This document shows, piece by piece, positions 23,633-35,285 of a stretch of 64,000 nt of DNA. The DNA is taken from positions 18,008,904 through 18,072,903 of the forward strand of contig OZ020517.1 in the NCBI GenBank assembly GCA_963971425.1, read 5' to 3'. Each line of letters opens with the position of its first letter. The first letter of the stretch is position 1. Position numbers and translations under genes: made by a program. Below the pieces are notes generated by a model, which was given only the letters and a program-made list of their open reading frames with translations, did not search any database and had not been told where the DNA came from. The DNA is from Bryoerythrophyllum caledonicum. Its lineage: Eukaryota; Streptophyta; Bryopsida; Pottiales; Pottiaceae.

Positions 23633-23953
23633 AGGAGTGACATGTCTACCGTCGTCAAAAAATATACTCAGCTCTGTCTGAACTTTTGTATTCAAACAAT
23701 TAATAAAGCATTAGTCTTGTGGTCTTACAACTTGAGGTATGTAGCTTCTAATCTTGTACAGTTAGTGATCTGATTGTCAATCACGCCTGCAGTGTGTAGT
23801 AATAGGGCTTTCTTGGATTGCAGTTTCAACTGATTGAGTATGTGAGCTTGAGTTGATTGATTGATCTGGACCTGAGCGTTGGGTTACTGTCTTGATCAGT
23901 GTACAGGTTGCAATCTGGTGAATTATTCAAGCTAGACAGGTGATTTTTCAGAG

Positions 23954-25244
23954 ATGGCGTCAGCGATGGAGCGTGTTAACATGGGCTACGACGGGGCGAG
24001 GATGGAGGGGAAGGGTCCAGCGGGCGGCGCTGTAGACGCGGCCAAGGCTGCCATGGGAAAAGCAGGAAACGATCGTACGACCGGCTACGACCACCCGAGC
24101 GGGTTGGACAACAGAGGCGTCGTGGATCGGGACCACGTCCATCACGGCGGCATGCTGGACCACACCGAGGGCTTGCAGACGCGTTCTGTGGTCACCGGCG
24201 AGAGTGAAGCCTATGCACCCAATCCCAACATCAAAGGCCTCGTAAGTTTGTCATATAACAGCTTGAAAGTTAACAACATGAGTTATTTAGGGTTGATTTG
24301 GAATGCATACTCAACGACTCCGATTGTGTGACACGATGATCTATCACACGTGCAGCCAAAGGAGTTCGAGACTCGGATGCAGGTGATCGAAAGGTATCCA
24401 GAGATGAAGACGGTGGAGAAGACGGACCTGGTGAAGGAGGTGCGCCATGAGGAGCGCACTGTGACAGTGCCTAAGACGCGCGTGGTGATAGACGAGGTGG
24501 ATCGTGTGGACCGCGTGCCGGTGGTAAAGGAAGTGCCCAAGACACGCCTGGAGACGGTTCACCGCGTGGTGACGGAGGAGCGCGAGGTCACGGACATGGT
24601 ACCCGTGGTGGAGTACCGCGAGGTGCCCAAAGTGGAGCAAGTCCCTCGTGTCATCACCGAACAAGTCACTGAGCGCGTCACCGTTCCCGTCGTTGTCGAG
24701 GTCCCTGTCACTCGCAAGGTCGAGGTCCCCACTGGAAAGTAAGCCCAAATTCACCCTCTCATACCGCTGATCGGCCCAGAACAGGATTAGTGCCTCTGTT
24801 GCTATCATGTATGTCTGCTTGTTAAGTTTCTGGTATCAGCGTTTACAGGAATATGTAGGAATATGTTGAACGATTCTGATTCGTATCTGTGGTTGTCAAG
24901 TTTCTGGTAATAGGGCTCACAGAAATATCTTTATACCTTCATTGATTTTGGTTTCGTGTGTGTTTTTAATATCATTGTTTACAGGAATATCTAGACACAT
25001 GGTTATTGATTCTGTTCGTGTGTTTGACAGCTACTGCGAAGCGCCGGTGGAGCAGATTGTGAATCCTGGGAATACTGGTGTGTTGCACAGAACTGGCAGC
25101 AGTTCGTCGTCGTCGTCGTCGTCGTCGGATGATGAGGTGGAGTCGGTGCCGGTGCAGCAGATACATCCGGACGGGAGTGCGTATGCGGCGTCTGCGCAGC
25201 CGCGGAAGAAGAAAAGTTTGTTGAATAAGTTTCTTCATCACTGA
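23954..25244 (+). CDS. alveolin/articulin-like Val-Pro repeat protein, three coding exons
   Basis: Three exons join in consistent phase. Exon 1 is 23954-24241 (ATG in MASAMERVNMGYDG), donor GTAAGT. Exon 2 is 24356-24738, acceptor GTGCAG, donor GTAAGC. Exon 3 is 25031-25244, acceptor TTGACAG, stop TGA. The introns are 114 and 292 bp, and an 87-bp 5' UTR intron is likely at 23737-23823. The product is about 294 aa. Residues 1-96 are Gly/Asp/His-rich. Residues 97-224 are continuous charged Val-Pro repeats (TVTVPKTRVVIDEV, VPVVKEVPKTRLETV, VPVVEYREVPKVEQVP), the pattern of alveolins and articulins, which form membrane-skeleton filaments in algae and protists. The C-terminus has APVEQIV, a ten-Ser run encoded by (TCG)n and a basic KKKSLLNKF end. 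Codon use and intact splicing mark it as a live host gene. Assignment to alveolins rests on repeat style, not on a verified homolog. TGTAA-type polyadenylation words follow near 25440-25470. Confidence 0.75.
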
Positions 25245-25499
25245 GCTGTAACTATTGGTTATTTGAGGATGATTGCACTTAATATTGATTGGAGTATCAT
25301 CTAAGGGCGGGATTGATTGACTGGTGGTAGTACAAGTATTTCAGTTTAGAGTTTAGAGTTTGTAATCTGAGAGTAATTCTCGTTTTGTTACGAATCTGTG
25401 CATAATCATAGACTTTTTTGATTGCGGCTTATCACCGGCTTTTTGTAACCAAGTGGCGTTTTTGTAATGAATGTGGAGTTTGATATTCATTAGATGATT

Positions 25500-26600
25500 T
25501 GCTATTTGATTGAATATGGATATGTTTCAAATTTTGGTTAAATAATTAGAATTGTTAGCATTAGCAAAATAGAGAACATTCTTGAACATAAATTTCAAAT
25601 AAAAAACGTTTGCCGTGCGTATAAAATATTACATAGAATTTTTTGATTTTTTTTTTGAGAGATTCGGATATAGATGCGTGCTATGATCCGATGCAAGTGT
25701 TACTGTTCCGAGAGCCGTTTTCTGTCGAAATTGATCATCTCGAATATTGTTCAATCTTACACAAACGATATAAACGCAGAATCAAACTCCTAGCCACTAA
25801 ACCTGAATTTCATTGTCAAATTTAAACTGAAATTGCGAACAGTAATGTTGACATGTAACTATGCAAATTAGATTCGAAAAGAAATTGTTAACTTATCAAG
25901 TCCAGAACCACTTTTTCTGTGATTATCAATCTGATTGGTGATTGTGAATGAACTTTCTTGTTCACAGTTAGGGTTGTAGGGATCATACTTAAACATCATT
26001 TGGGAATTGTATATACAAGCATGTATTTACTTATGTAGAATACATTAATTGTATAAAAGTGTAGCAAAATTTACACTTCTAGACTGAAGATTCTTTAACT
26101 AACATCTTACATTTGGAGATCCTTTCAATATCTAACCTTATCATGTTCAAATACAACACTTTACATGTAAAATATTGTGGTAGCCAATGGCACCTTCTGT
26201 AATTTAAAAGTTTATCCTTAAAGCTCTAAGTAGCCATATTAGAGTTGCAAAATATTGTTTTAAGTGTTTTTAACATAGAAAGTGTGAGAATTGATGTATG
26301 CGATAGTTACAAAACTTTGTATTTGTGTTTTGTTCAATCTAATGACACATGACAACTTCAATTTAGATCATTATAGCACCTATTACATGTTAGAAGAGTT
26401 GCAAATTGGTAATATATTCTACATGAATGATGTTATATTTGAGCATGTTAACCCTTAAACGTCAGAGTCAGCTTGAGGGGCTTGGTTTTTTCATTTTTCA
26501 ACTCACTTTGACCATGATTTTCTAATGATGGATATTCATTTAAATGATTTTTTTTTCTTCAAAATTCTTTGAATGTATAATAAAAATCATGTGATATAAT
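25500..26600. other. no gene seen
   Basis: AT-rich intergenic sequence downstream of the alveolin-like gene. Only short frames, none with a natural composition. Confidence 0.55.
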
Positions 26601-26859
26601 TAGAATGTAAATGGCAGCTAAATATGGGTGTTAAAATTCAAAGATTCTATAAAATTTCTAGAAAGATTTGTCGTTTTAGGGTTAAGGTTCAGTTCCATTG
26701 AAATGACCTCCAAACGAAAGATGTCAGGATTGGCGCATGGAGGCATTTGTGTAGGTGGTTTCCGATTAGGAATCACCTATGAAGTTGTGGAGTCACCCGA
26801 AGGCATAAAACTTAGCCCTAGATAGTGATTAGGAATAGGGTTAGTGGAGCGTGATGGCT

Positions 26860-27010
26860 AGGTCATCCGTGGTGTCTTTTGACACCTCATTTAGGGACTT
26901 GGAGCCCAAATGACCTCCACGTGTGGTTAAGGAAGACTCAATTTTGTTGAGTTTAGGGATTAGGGTCAAGATGAGTCTCCTAGGTGATGAGGTGAGGGTG
27001 TGTGCGTATT
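26860..27010 (-). repeat. dispersed repeat family A, copy 2
   Basis: Reverse complement of the 3930-4060 repeat, sharing GGTGTCTTTTGACACCTC, AAATGACCTCCACGTG and GATGAGTCTCC. The word GGTGTCTTTTGACACC is itself palindromic around its TTTT centre. Confidence 0.6.
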
Positions 27011-27029
27011 GCACATCATTAGCCTCATT

Positions 27030-29080
27030 GGTATTATGCTTTTACTCTAGGTTCAATCGGGGCGATAGTGGTTGAGCAACTGTCACTTAGCTTGAACTTA
27101 TCATTTCTTCTCCTTCTCCCTGCAAGGGAGACGTACTTGGCAACGTCCATTTGCTGTCCATAGTGTCGTCGTTCGTGTTGCTGCTCACCGCGAAGGTGCC
27201 CCACGATCTGCGAATGAATATACCGCAAGCGACAAGGGGTGCTAAGAGCAAGGTGACGGCATGCATGAGGGCGGATGGCGAGTGGTAGAGCAGCAGCATT
27301 GCAAGCGCATGGAGACGACCTAGACAAGCTACAAATTCTCGCCCCAGTGACATGCTCCACTCTCGAATCCCACGCTGGAGAGATTAGGTTGAGTTGCGAT
27401 TCTTGAAGAGAGTAAGGAATGCGCCAGCGAGGAGAAGGTCTGTACAAGGGATCTGCTTCAGTCTGCAGCGACGTTACAGACTTCTGGTGGTGGTGTTTGG
27501 CAACGACGACCTCATGGTCTCACGGTGAACAGCCAGTGTTGATAACCAGAGGAGTGAATTTATGCAGCGCAGACGCGTTGATACCAAGGGTACAACGAAG
27601 GTCCGTGTGAAGGTCCGGCTCGATGGTAGAGATAGCGTGGGTGCTGCAGCGCAACGTGAACGTCATTCGGCCACGCGTCTTGTTGCAAGTCTTGCTTATT
27701 TGAGCGTTGGAGGGTCCCTTTTGGTTTGCTCCAGGTGGATTGATCTTCGCTGATGGATGTGCTACTGGATAGTCGGAGCGCCAGTGGCGACGGTGCTTAG
27801 AAGGCGCGGTGGATCGTAGCCGACGAGAAGGAGCGCATCTCCCGAACGCGGCTGGAATAAGATCAGTGTGTAGCTCCCGATGAGAGTTGCGTCGTCTTGA
27901 TTTATGTGTACAAACGTGAGAGAGCGTTGTCGCTGAGAGACGACGTAAGGAGAGGCGGACTCGACGAGGGAGTAGCGAGGCTTCAAGAGTGTGGTCCGCG
28001 CTTCGCTTTGGAGTTGTACAACTAGCAATCAGGAACCTTCGGCTCAAGGTAAATAAGATCGGGCTGTTTGGAGAGAGCCCAAATTTTGGTATGGTTGTTC
28101 CGGGCTTGTGCTGCAAGGAAGGGTGCGTGCTTGTTGGTTGATCGAAGCTTGGTGCTCTGGAGGAAGCAACGGGCAAAGAACCTCATCAGGAGCACTGGTC
28201 CAAGGAGACGAGTTCATACTCATAGAGATCTGTTGTTGTGCTTAACTAGCAGCGGTTCGACCAGAGTGAGTTCTTGCCAAGTGTCGTGCGCGCGGTGTTT
28301 TATGCAATTCCAGCACTTCCGTTCAACTTTAGGCAGAGGTTGCGTTCAAAGTTTGAGTTGGTGGAACGAGAGCCGGGAAAAACCCGGTAAGTGTGTGCAG
28401 TTCGTTGAGAGAAAGACCCGAGGAGTTATTGGGTCGTAGTCTGTAACTACGATCGTGGACGCGACAACAATCAAATTGGAGGCATGTCGGACGTGATGCC
28501 AGAGGAGGAGCGAACGGCGGTTGAGATGAGATTCGATCTGCGGAGTTGAAGGCTGAGGCGGCTACTGCCGGACTAAGAGAGAGCACTGCTGTGAAGATCA
28601 GGGTGAGGTGATAACGGTGAGAGCTTTTGTTGGCACCGGACTATTGTTGAGATAGTCGATAGCTATCCGGAAGTGGACAAAGGGATGAGAACACCGCAAG
28701 AATCAGGTGATTGAAGTTGCATATGTGTTTCAAAGCTCAAGGTCAACCTGGTGTGGCTGAAGCTCCGGTGTGGAGGGAGCTTGTGGCGCTGAAGCTCCGG
28801 CGTCTGAAACTCCGACGTGGAAGTTGACAGACGAGAGGTTGGAGAGAGGCGGTGAGCACAAGCCTAGACATGAGTACGGGGAGTTGTTCTCGCCGGACAC
28901 TGCTTGACGCCGGATGCCGCATCACAGACATGAAGATGCAGGGGATTCTCCGCGCTGAATGAAGGACCTCGTGGAGGTCTGCTAGAAGAGTTTTCTTTGT
29001 GGTTTTAGAGATAGACCGGTCATTTGCATGTGGCATTTTAAGGCATAGAGTGGATTTTGGATTGTCTCCATAGCTATCCA
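27030..29080. other. GC-rich region, no gene I can support
   Basis: Base composition rises and both strands carry Arg/Ser-rich frames (for example 27520-28176 minus), which are typical of high-GC noncoding sequence. No domain is recognisable. Short direct repeats (GCTGAAGCTCCGG at 28748 and 28791) occur. It may be a decayed LTR or leader region of an element whose coding part is lost, but no ends were found. Confidence 0.4.
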
Positions 29081-29285
29081 GTGGTAGATTTAGTTATTTG
29101 AGGCTTGGGACAACTTCATCAAGGTAAAGTATCTGAATCCATTTTGGGAGGGGATTGTCGGTTGCTTGGGGGACTAGAACTTTATATTTGTGGTGCATAG
29201 CATGTTTGAGATGCTCACTAACTTCTCCGTTGTTGAGTTGGGTCCTCTGGACAAGAAAACTCTTGCCAATTAAAAATGCTTGAAG

Positions 29286-29474
29286 GGATGAAGAGTTCAC
29301 ATTTTCAGCATGGCTAGCTTTAAACATGTGTTTGGAAAATGACGAGTCATCTTTCCTACGTGGCTAGCCCTGAAAAGCCCGTTTAGACGATGAGGAGTTC
29401 ATCCTTTCCGCGTAGCTTAGAGTGTTACCTTTCAAAGGATGACAAGCTCACCCGCTCCTTGCTTGGCTCGGAAA
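29286..29474. repeat. about 50-bp degenerate tandem repeat, four copies
   Basis: The pattern GATGAgGAGTTCA, a CTTTCC or similar stretch, then CGTGGCTAGC recurs four times with about 50-bp spacing and considerable divergence. Confidence 0.6.
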
Positions 29475-29586
29475 CTTCACTTCATATCCATTTTAATTAG
29501 AGGATTAGTTCAATGAATATTTTTTTGGCTTAGATTTCCAAATTCTTCCAAGAATTCATTGACTGAAAAGGAAATTTGATGGTTGT

Positions 29587-29823
29587 AACACCATATTCAT
29601 TATATCGGGAGATTTCCAAAACTTTGAAAGGTATGAATGGTTTTCCCAATAGAAATTATTTGTGTATATTCAGCTCGACTTGAGTTGAATATGTACCCAT
29701 ATTGTACATATAGGATAAATTTCATTGTGTAAATTCACTAAACATTTGCATGTTTAGGTCGACTTAAGCTTCACATAATATTTTGGGAGGCTTCCAATCT
29801 CCCAATATAATGAATATGGTGTT
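29587..29823. mobile_element. 237-bp MITE with 28-bp terminal inverted repeats
   Basis: AACACCATATTCATTATATC plus GGGAGATT at the left is matched by its inverted copy at the right with one difference. TTGT flanks both ends, a possible 4-bp target duplication. AT-rich interior without coding. Superfamily not assigned. Confidence 0.75.
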
Positions 29824-29829
29824 TTGTGC

Positions 29830-31200
29830 ATTTTATAAAAGAATGGTATAATTCCCTCTACGATCACGTCACTTCTTTTCACTCTAGGAAACTTGTGGTT
29901 TGAATGAAGGTAAAGGGGTTGGTAACTAGTTTCATAGGCTTAGCTTAGGTACATTCATTATAAGCCCACTTGATACAACCACGTAAAAAGTGTGGGTTGT
30001 ATTGAGGATATGGGACATGGATAGTGGTGGTAGCAAGAAAAAAATTAGAAGAGTCCAGTGCATGTAAAGTAAAGATTAGCACTGAGACATTTGGTCAATT
30101 GATTTCATGCCTCCGAGACCTATAGCTCAAAGCGTTTCTTTCCAAGGCGAGCTCTATTGGTAGACAAGGTTGTCATAAAAGATAGACATGGCCTAAACCC
30201 GGCGGACCGAACAGACGGACGAGCGGACAGACTCATCGGTCCCCAAGACATAACGGACCTAGCGGAGAGCGAAAAAAATTACTGAGTTCAATTTCACTTT
30301 TAAAAATTACCAAAAGTAAGAAGGATATGATGACATGGAAAATTGCTTCATGAAAGGAAATCTACATTTGCAAGGTGGCACGAGGGTCTTGAAGGGGGGC
30401 GCAAGCGTCCGGGGGGGTCCGAGGGGGCGCGCTCGTTTGCACACTTGAGGGGCGTTCAAGTTTTAAAATTGTTCTTCCATGTTTAAAAAGTTTGTTCTAG
30501 CGTGGTTAAAAAATTAGAGATCATTGCAGTCGCAAGTGTGTACAATTTGCATTCACTCAATGAAATACTCGTCATTCATGAAGAGTAAAATGTATCGAAT
30601 AATTGTGAAGCAAAAATTATGTCATTCGATTTAAAATCAAGGATTTACATAAATCATAGTGGTCATTGTCTTCCTATTACTATACAATCTGCACTACTTG
30701 ATATGTCTGCTCATCCTCATTTACTCCCGTCGTGCCGCTTGGTCCTGCTCCATTGTCGTAGTATGTGTTGACAAGTATTCACATCTTAACACAAAGATAC
30801 CCTAAGGTAATCGTTCCCATAGACAGGATTGCTATCTTGTGAGCCGTGAGCGGCGAGCGGCGAGCGGTGAGCACTGAATTTTATTGTTTTTTTTTCCACA
30901 ATTTTTTTACAAAATTTGAAAGCAACGCCTATGGCCGTAGGTTATATTTAGTCTATCTTGACATGTGTAAAAAATCATGTAAAATTCTACAATATTTGGA
31001 CATATTAAAGTCTGAATTGTTGACAACTTGATAGTCTTAGAGCAACAATTTTTCTTCAAAATGAAAGGGGCACTTATGAGTTTGGTATTTAGGTTAGGGT
31101 AACGAAACAGGTTTGAATTACTCATTGGTCGTATTTGTATTTATTTCATTGAGAATGGAACTCTCCCAATAATTTCAAAATTAAAAGGATTAATGGAAGG
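29830..31200. other. no gene seen
   Basis: Mostly AT-rich sequence with a short GC-rich patch at 30190-30450 (GGGGGGCGCAAGCGTCC, CCGGCGGACCGAACAGACGG) and a small (GCGAGCG)n run at 30846-30875. No protein-like frame. Confidence 0.5.
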
Positions 31201-31214
31201 CCATACCCTTACAA

Positions 31215-31302
31215 TACATAGATGATACCCATATAATATCAGGGCGATATCCATATAATACCTAGGTGATATCCATATCATACCTAGGTGATACCCGTGG
31301 TG
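31215..31302. repeat. 22-23-bp tandem repeat, four copies
   Basis: Units resembling CTAGGTGATATCCATATAATAC repeat four times. The last two copies are nearly identical. Confidence 0.75.
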
Positions 31303-31692
31303 TGGGAACCACCTTTAATTGAGAATTTGACATACTTCAATAAAAAAATGTTTAATACCGACGATTGCCTATGGTACGAAGCACATAAACACGTTCATGT
31401 TGGGCAGCGTACTATGAAAGACGTGGTGAATTCTCTAAATTACTACAATTTCTTATGAATTTCATATAGTACTCAGTTTTGTCTACATATAGTACACAAC
31501 AATACCTTGGTTTATGGATGGATCGAATAATGGAATAGAGTTGTTCGGTAATGTGTTAAATCATTCCATGTGTTTTAATTAATATAAGATGGGACATCGA
31601 CATACGCACAAAAAGACTCCAACAATTACAAAGATGATATCAAACAAAAGTAGGCCCCATATAAATTTTTTAAAACAATCCAAATAGAAGAA

Positions 31693-33603
31693 TTACGAGT
31701 CCTCCGCCAGAAAGTCAACAAAGTCATCCTCGTCCAAACAAGGGGCACTACTGTTTGACCCACTACCATCATCCTCATCGTCTACAAACTGCCTTGCGAT
31801 GGACCTATGACGGGGTGTCCGAGGAACACTTGGAGGGGATGATTGTGTTGCCATCGCATTTGCAACACCACCATCCCAAGGAGCCAAATCATATGTCCGC
31901 GGCGGGCTATTAACTAGCTTTGACAACCTTAACAACATCTCCGCCCGCGTTGTTGATGGTGAAGCCATCAATGACCTCGACCAACTGCAAAAAACCAAAG
32001 CAATTGTGTTGTTAAAGTCAGAAATAAAATTACAAATTCACCATAGAAGTAGAGAACTTACTTACAAGTTCTCTTGCAAGCCATCCTCACCTCTGGCTCA
32101 TCGTCATCGAGCTTCAACGGACGCTTACGAGACTCCTCCTGCAGCGCTGGTGCCATTGTTGACTCCACCTCCACCGATCTCGGAATGAAGGGTCGGAGGA
32201 CCCCCTCAACCAAATCCGGATTAGACTCCAATGCCAAGATGTGGCGCTTTAGAGCCTTGCAAGCCTTGATTGATGCTCCTTTACAAGATAAACAAAATAA
32301 TTAGTACTAGAGTTGTAATACAATGAAGGATAATACAATTCGCCTTAGTAAGAATACTTACCAATAGATGTTGTCAAATCAAAAACTACGTCGTCCTCCT
32401 AGGTGCAAAGGTCAATCAAAGCCTCCATGAGGTTCGAAGACTTCTCCCGCGCTCTCCGCCATGGCTCCATGGTGGTTCTTCTTATCGTCGGCGGGTCTTG
32501 TGTAATAAGATTGGTCAAGTGACCATCCGAGGACAGCTGAATCCCTTCGCGAATCAGCTTCATCCTGTCATAGAAAGAAAAAGGGGATGTTGACTTGGAC
32601 TTTCTTACAAAACACTTCACCATGAAGCACTTGTAAATGCGTGTCGGCTGCCCATCGCGCGAGATTGGCAAGCCATTAATGGCTAATCACTTTGTCTCCT
32701 CGACGAACTCTGCCCAATCGCCCAACAAAAAAGTTCATTGGAAATGAACTTTGAGTCCGGATAAAACACGATGAGCAGCGCTCCCTCACGAAGCAGCTCC
32801 CCGGCCATCTCAAAACAATGGTAAATGAAAGGAGATTCCTTCTTGCCTCTCTCATTCAGTTGAGTTGGATGCTTGTTCCAACTGGGCACTTTAGTGCCAC
32901 AATGAATCCTTGGGACCGGCAACCCCTTCGGCACGTCTATGATCACCATGTCCACCAAACCAAGATCACAAGGATCTCCACGCAAGGTTTGGAGCCTAGA
33001 GCCAGCATGCGCCTTCGCAAACAGCCGCAACTCGGTCCAAACCGGGGGGTAGTGAGCATCTTCGGAGATATCGTCAAAGAGAGGCATCATGGAGAAGGCA
33101 CTTTCACACATCGCCCACACTCCAACAGAAGAATCAACTCGTTCGATCACTAGGATCATGTACACTATCTGCAAAGGCTTTGTAATGAGTGCTCAGGGCC
33201 GGCTACTAGCTGAGGGCAAAATTCCTTGCAATGGTGCGACCGCAACAGGAATGGCAAACGATGCATTCACCCCAAATTGAGCCATGAGCTTCTCGGATCC
33301 CTCCCTCAACACCAACGCTGCCAGCTCTTTGTTCCTCTCCTTGACTTCCTTCTTCATTGTCTTGGCGGTCTCCTTCTCCACCCTGAGGGCTTCCTTCTCC
33401 GCCGCCTTAGCCGCCGCCTTCGCTGCCTCTGCAGGTGCTGCCTCTTTCTCCTTTGGAGACAACTCTACATCCAATTGCGCAGCTATTGAGGGGACCAATG
33501 GAGGAAGCATCCCGTCATCACCATCTGAGACGGGTAAAGAGTCACAACGAGACCTTAGCTGCATCTCCTTGCCTGGGGTAGGATCAGAATCCTTCAACTC
33601 CAA
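31693..33603 (-). pseudogene. degenerate DNA methyltransferase-like gene, interrupted
   Basis: The minus-strand model starts at 33603 with MELKDSDPTPGKEM, then a Lys/Ala/Glu-rich helix (EKEALRVEKETAKTMKKEVK). After an in-frame TGA at 33193-33195 the same frame gives LGLVDMVIIDVPKG and GELLREGALLIVFYPDSKF, the position and shape of the catalytic D-P-P-Y strand of amino-methyltransferases but with DVPK. A frame change follows near 32680. The next exon ends EKSSNLMEALIDLCT, TAG 32399-32401, then EDDVVFDLTTSIG, the position of the SAM-binding D-x-F-x-G-x-G. An 83-bp GT-AG intron (32279-32361) joins in phase to ASIKACKALKRHILALES. A last piece (31693-31985) is an acidic tail after a TTTTTTGCAG acceptor, but its phase does not fit cleanly. 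At least three interruptions and lost motifs argue against activity. Family membership is by motif layout. Confidence 0.55.
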
Positions 33604-33662
33604 GAACCAAGGGCACTACTTCAAGTGGTAATGAGAGAAGCGTCGCAACTACGCCTCCGTGA

Positions 33663-34420
33663 AGATGCACTGGGTGTTTTACGGTTGGATCATGTGGCCA
33701 TTCGTTCCATCCACAATGTCTATTCAAGAGTATGATTCGCTCACGTATGTGCAGTATCTGTAGAGCGCCATTACATCCACTTTTATATCTGCAATTTGGC
33801 ATCCGGGATTTCATGCCTAACCATTGGGTGTATCGCCAAGATGATTAATATTTTGAACTTGGCGACATCAATGGGCATCCTGTTGAGTGGAGCTGGAGGC
33901 ACAATATGTCAAAGGCAGAGGTGTGGCATATGTTTGGGGGGGGAGATTTGGAAGATGATGCAGAGAAACTAATTCAAGCTGCAAACGAGATGTATCCTGA
34001 CAACCCGCTTGGGTACGGCATGAAGATGTTTTTTATCAAACTATGGGATGGCATTGGAATCCTCAGAGGAAGGAGTTGGTGCACGGTTTAGGACCAAAAC
34101 CATATTACAACTCATCTGGTGAGCGAGCGGTAGAGACCTTGGAACTACGCAGATCCTATCGTGGAACTCCTCTAGCTGTGAACACCGGTACAGAGGACTT
34201 GTTTTGGGAAGAACGCTACCATCGTAAACGACTACTGGTGGCGGCGCTCGATGCCATATTGGATGAAGTTGCCCCGGAGGTAAAGGAATGGCTCAATGGT
34301 GGGGACATACCTCGATATTCGGAAATGGTGATTCGCCATGAACGCCATGGATATGGGACACGGAGTAATGTTCGTGCACAAGGCGGTGACTCCTCCAACC
34401 CTTCAAGACCGCAACAGTAA
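33663..34420 (+). pseudogene. RING-H2 protein fragment, broken copy
   Basis: The plus frame starts mid-domain at GCFTVGSCGHSFHPQC and continues FKSMIRSRMCSICRAPLHP, the second half of a RING-H2 finger. It then gives LYLQFGIRDFMPNHWVYRQ, which is nearly the same wording as the 709-aa protein at 41725-43854. A TAA interrupts at 33846-33848 and the frame changes near 34040, after which MGWHWNPQRKELVHG and EVAPEVKEWL complete the C-terminal domain. The first Cys pair and the N-terminal coiled coil are missing. The fragment sits back to back with the methyltransferase-like relic, which starts at 33603. Confidence 0.75.
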
Positions 34421-34849
34421 TTTGCCAAGGTTTAGGCAAGGAAACCGGGTAATATGATCGGCAATAGATTCCCCCTTCAATTAGTATCTTCAAAAATCCT
34501 CGTCCATGTTGTTGCCATTATGGACATAGCCATATAGGTACAATAATTTATGAAGGGATTTTTTTGCCTGTTTTGAATTTATTCACCCCTTGAGGACCAA
34601 TTGTCAACAATGGCCTTTTTGAAAGTTTGGTCTGGTTCCTCGGGTTTAAATTTCCAACATTCCACTTTCAAATTTTTATTGTAGAAGGACATTACTAAGA
34701 CCTTGATAGGAGAACAATTTTTCCCTAAATCCGCCATTTAACCCCTAAATGACCACGACCACTTGTGTTCTAAAACCAATCCAAAACTGCCACTGCAAAA
34801 AAGAGACATGAAAATCACAATTTAAAGTGAATTTCGGATTTCCAACCGT

Positions 34850-35285
34850 AAGATCTTAAAATATACTTCTATAGAAACATGTTGTTCAATTTTGGTTGCA
34901 ATCCAGTGCACGGATTGATAGATTTTAGTGTTTAAAGTCTAAACAATGGTTCATTTTCTTTCCTGGGTTGAGCAGATCAGTAGACTTTGACTTCACTTTG
35001 TATCAAAAAATTTCATTGTACAAGGTCGAAATATTTTACCATTGTCTTAAGCATGATGTTATTTCCCGACACACCAATTTTTAGAAGTAAAAAAGGGGTG
35101 TAGCATATTCAAAACAAGTTTGCAAGGAGTGGAGGTTCAAAAATTGCCATTTCACGTTTTATTTTTTTGTGAACTACGTATGTATTCAAATGATAATCCA
35201 AACGGTCAATAATACTTTTTTCACCACATATTGTTGTTGAAAAAAATAAAAAGTGAAAAATATGAAGATCTCTAGGTTTTATGTA
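34850..35285 (+). repeat. dispersed repeat family B, left part of the interrupted copy
   Basis: Matches 12950-13850 in order and orientation and is broken at the TA at 35284-35285 by the Tc1 element. It resumes at 38997. The sequence CGGATTGATAGATTTTAGTG also matches the inverted copy at 40625-41060. Confidence 0.6.

Noticed and set aside
27520-28176. Minus frame of 218 codons
   Set aside because: Arg/Ser/Thr/His-rich without conserved blocks. The plus strand is also open, and no splice or promoter context supports it.
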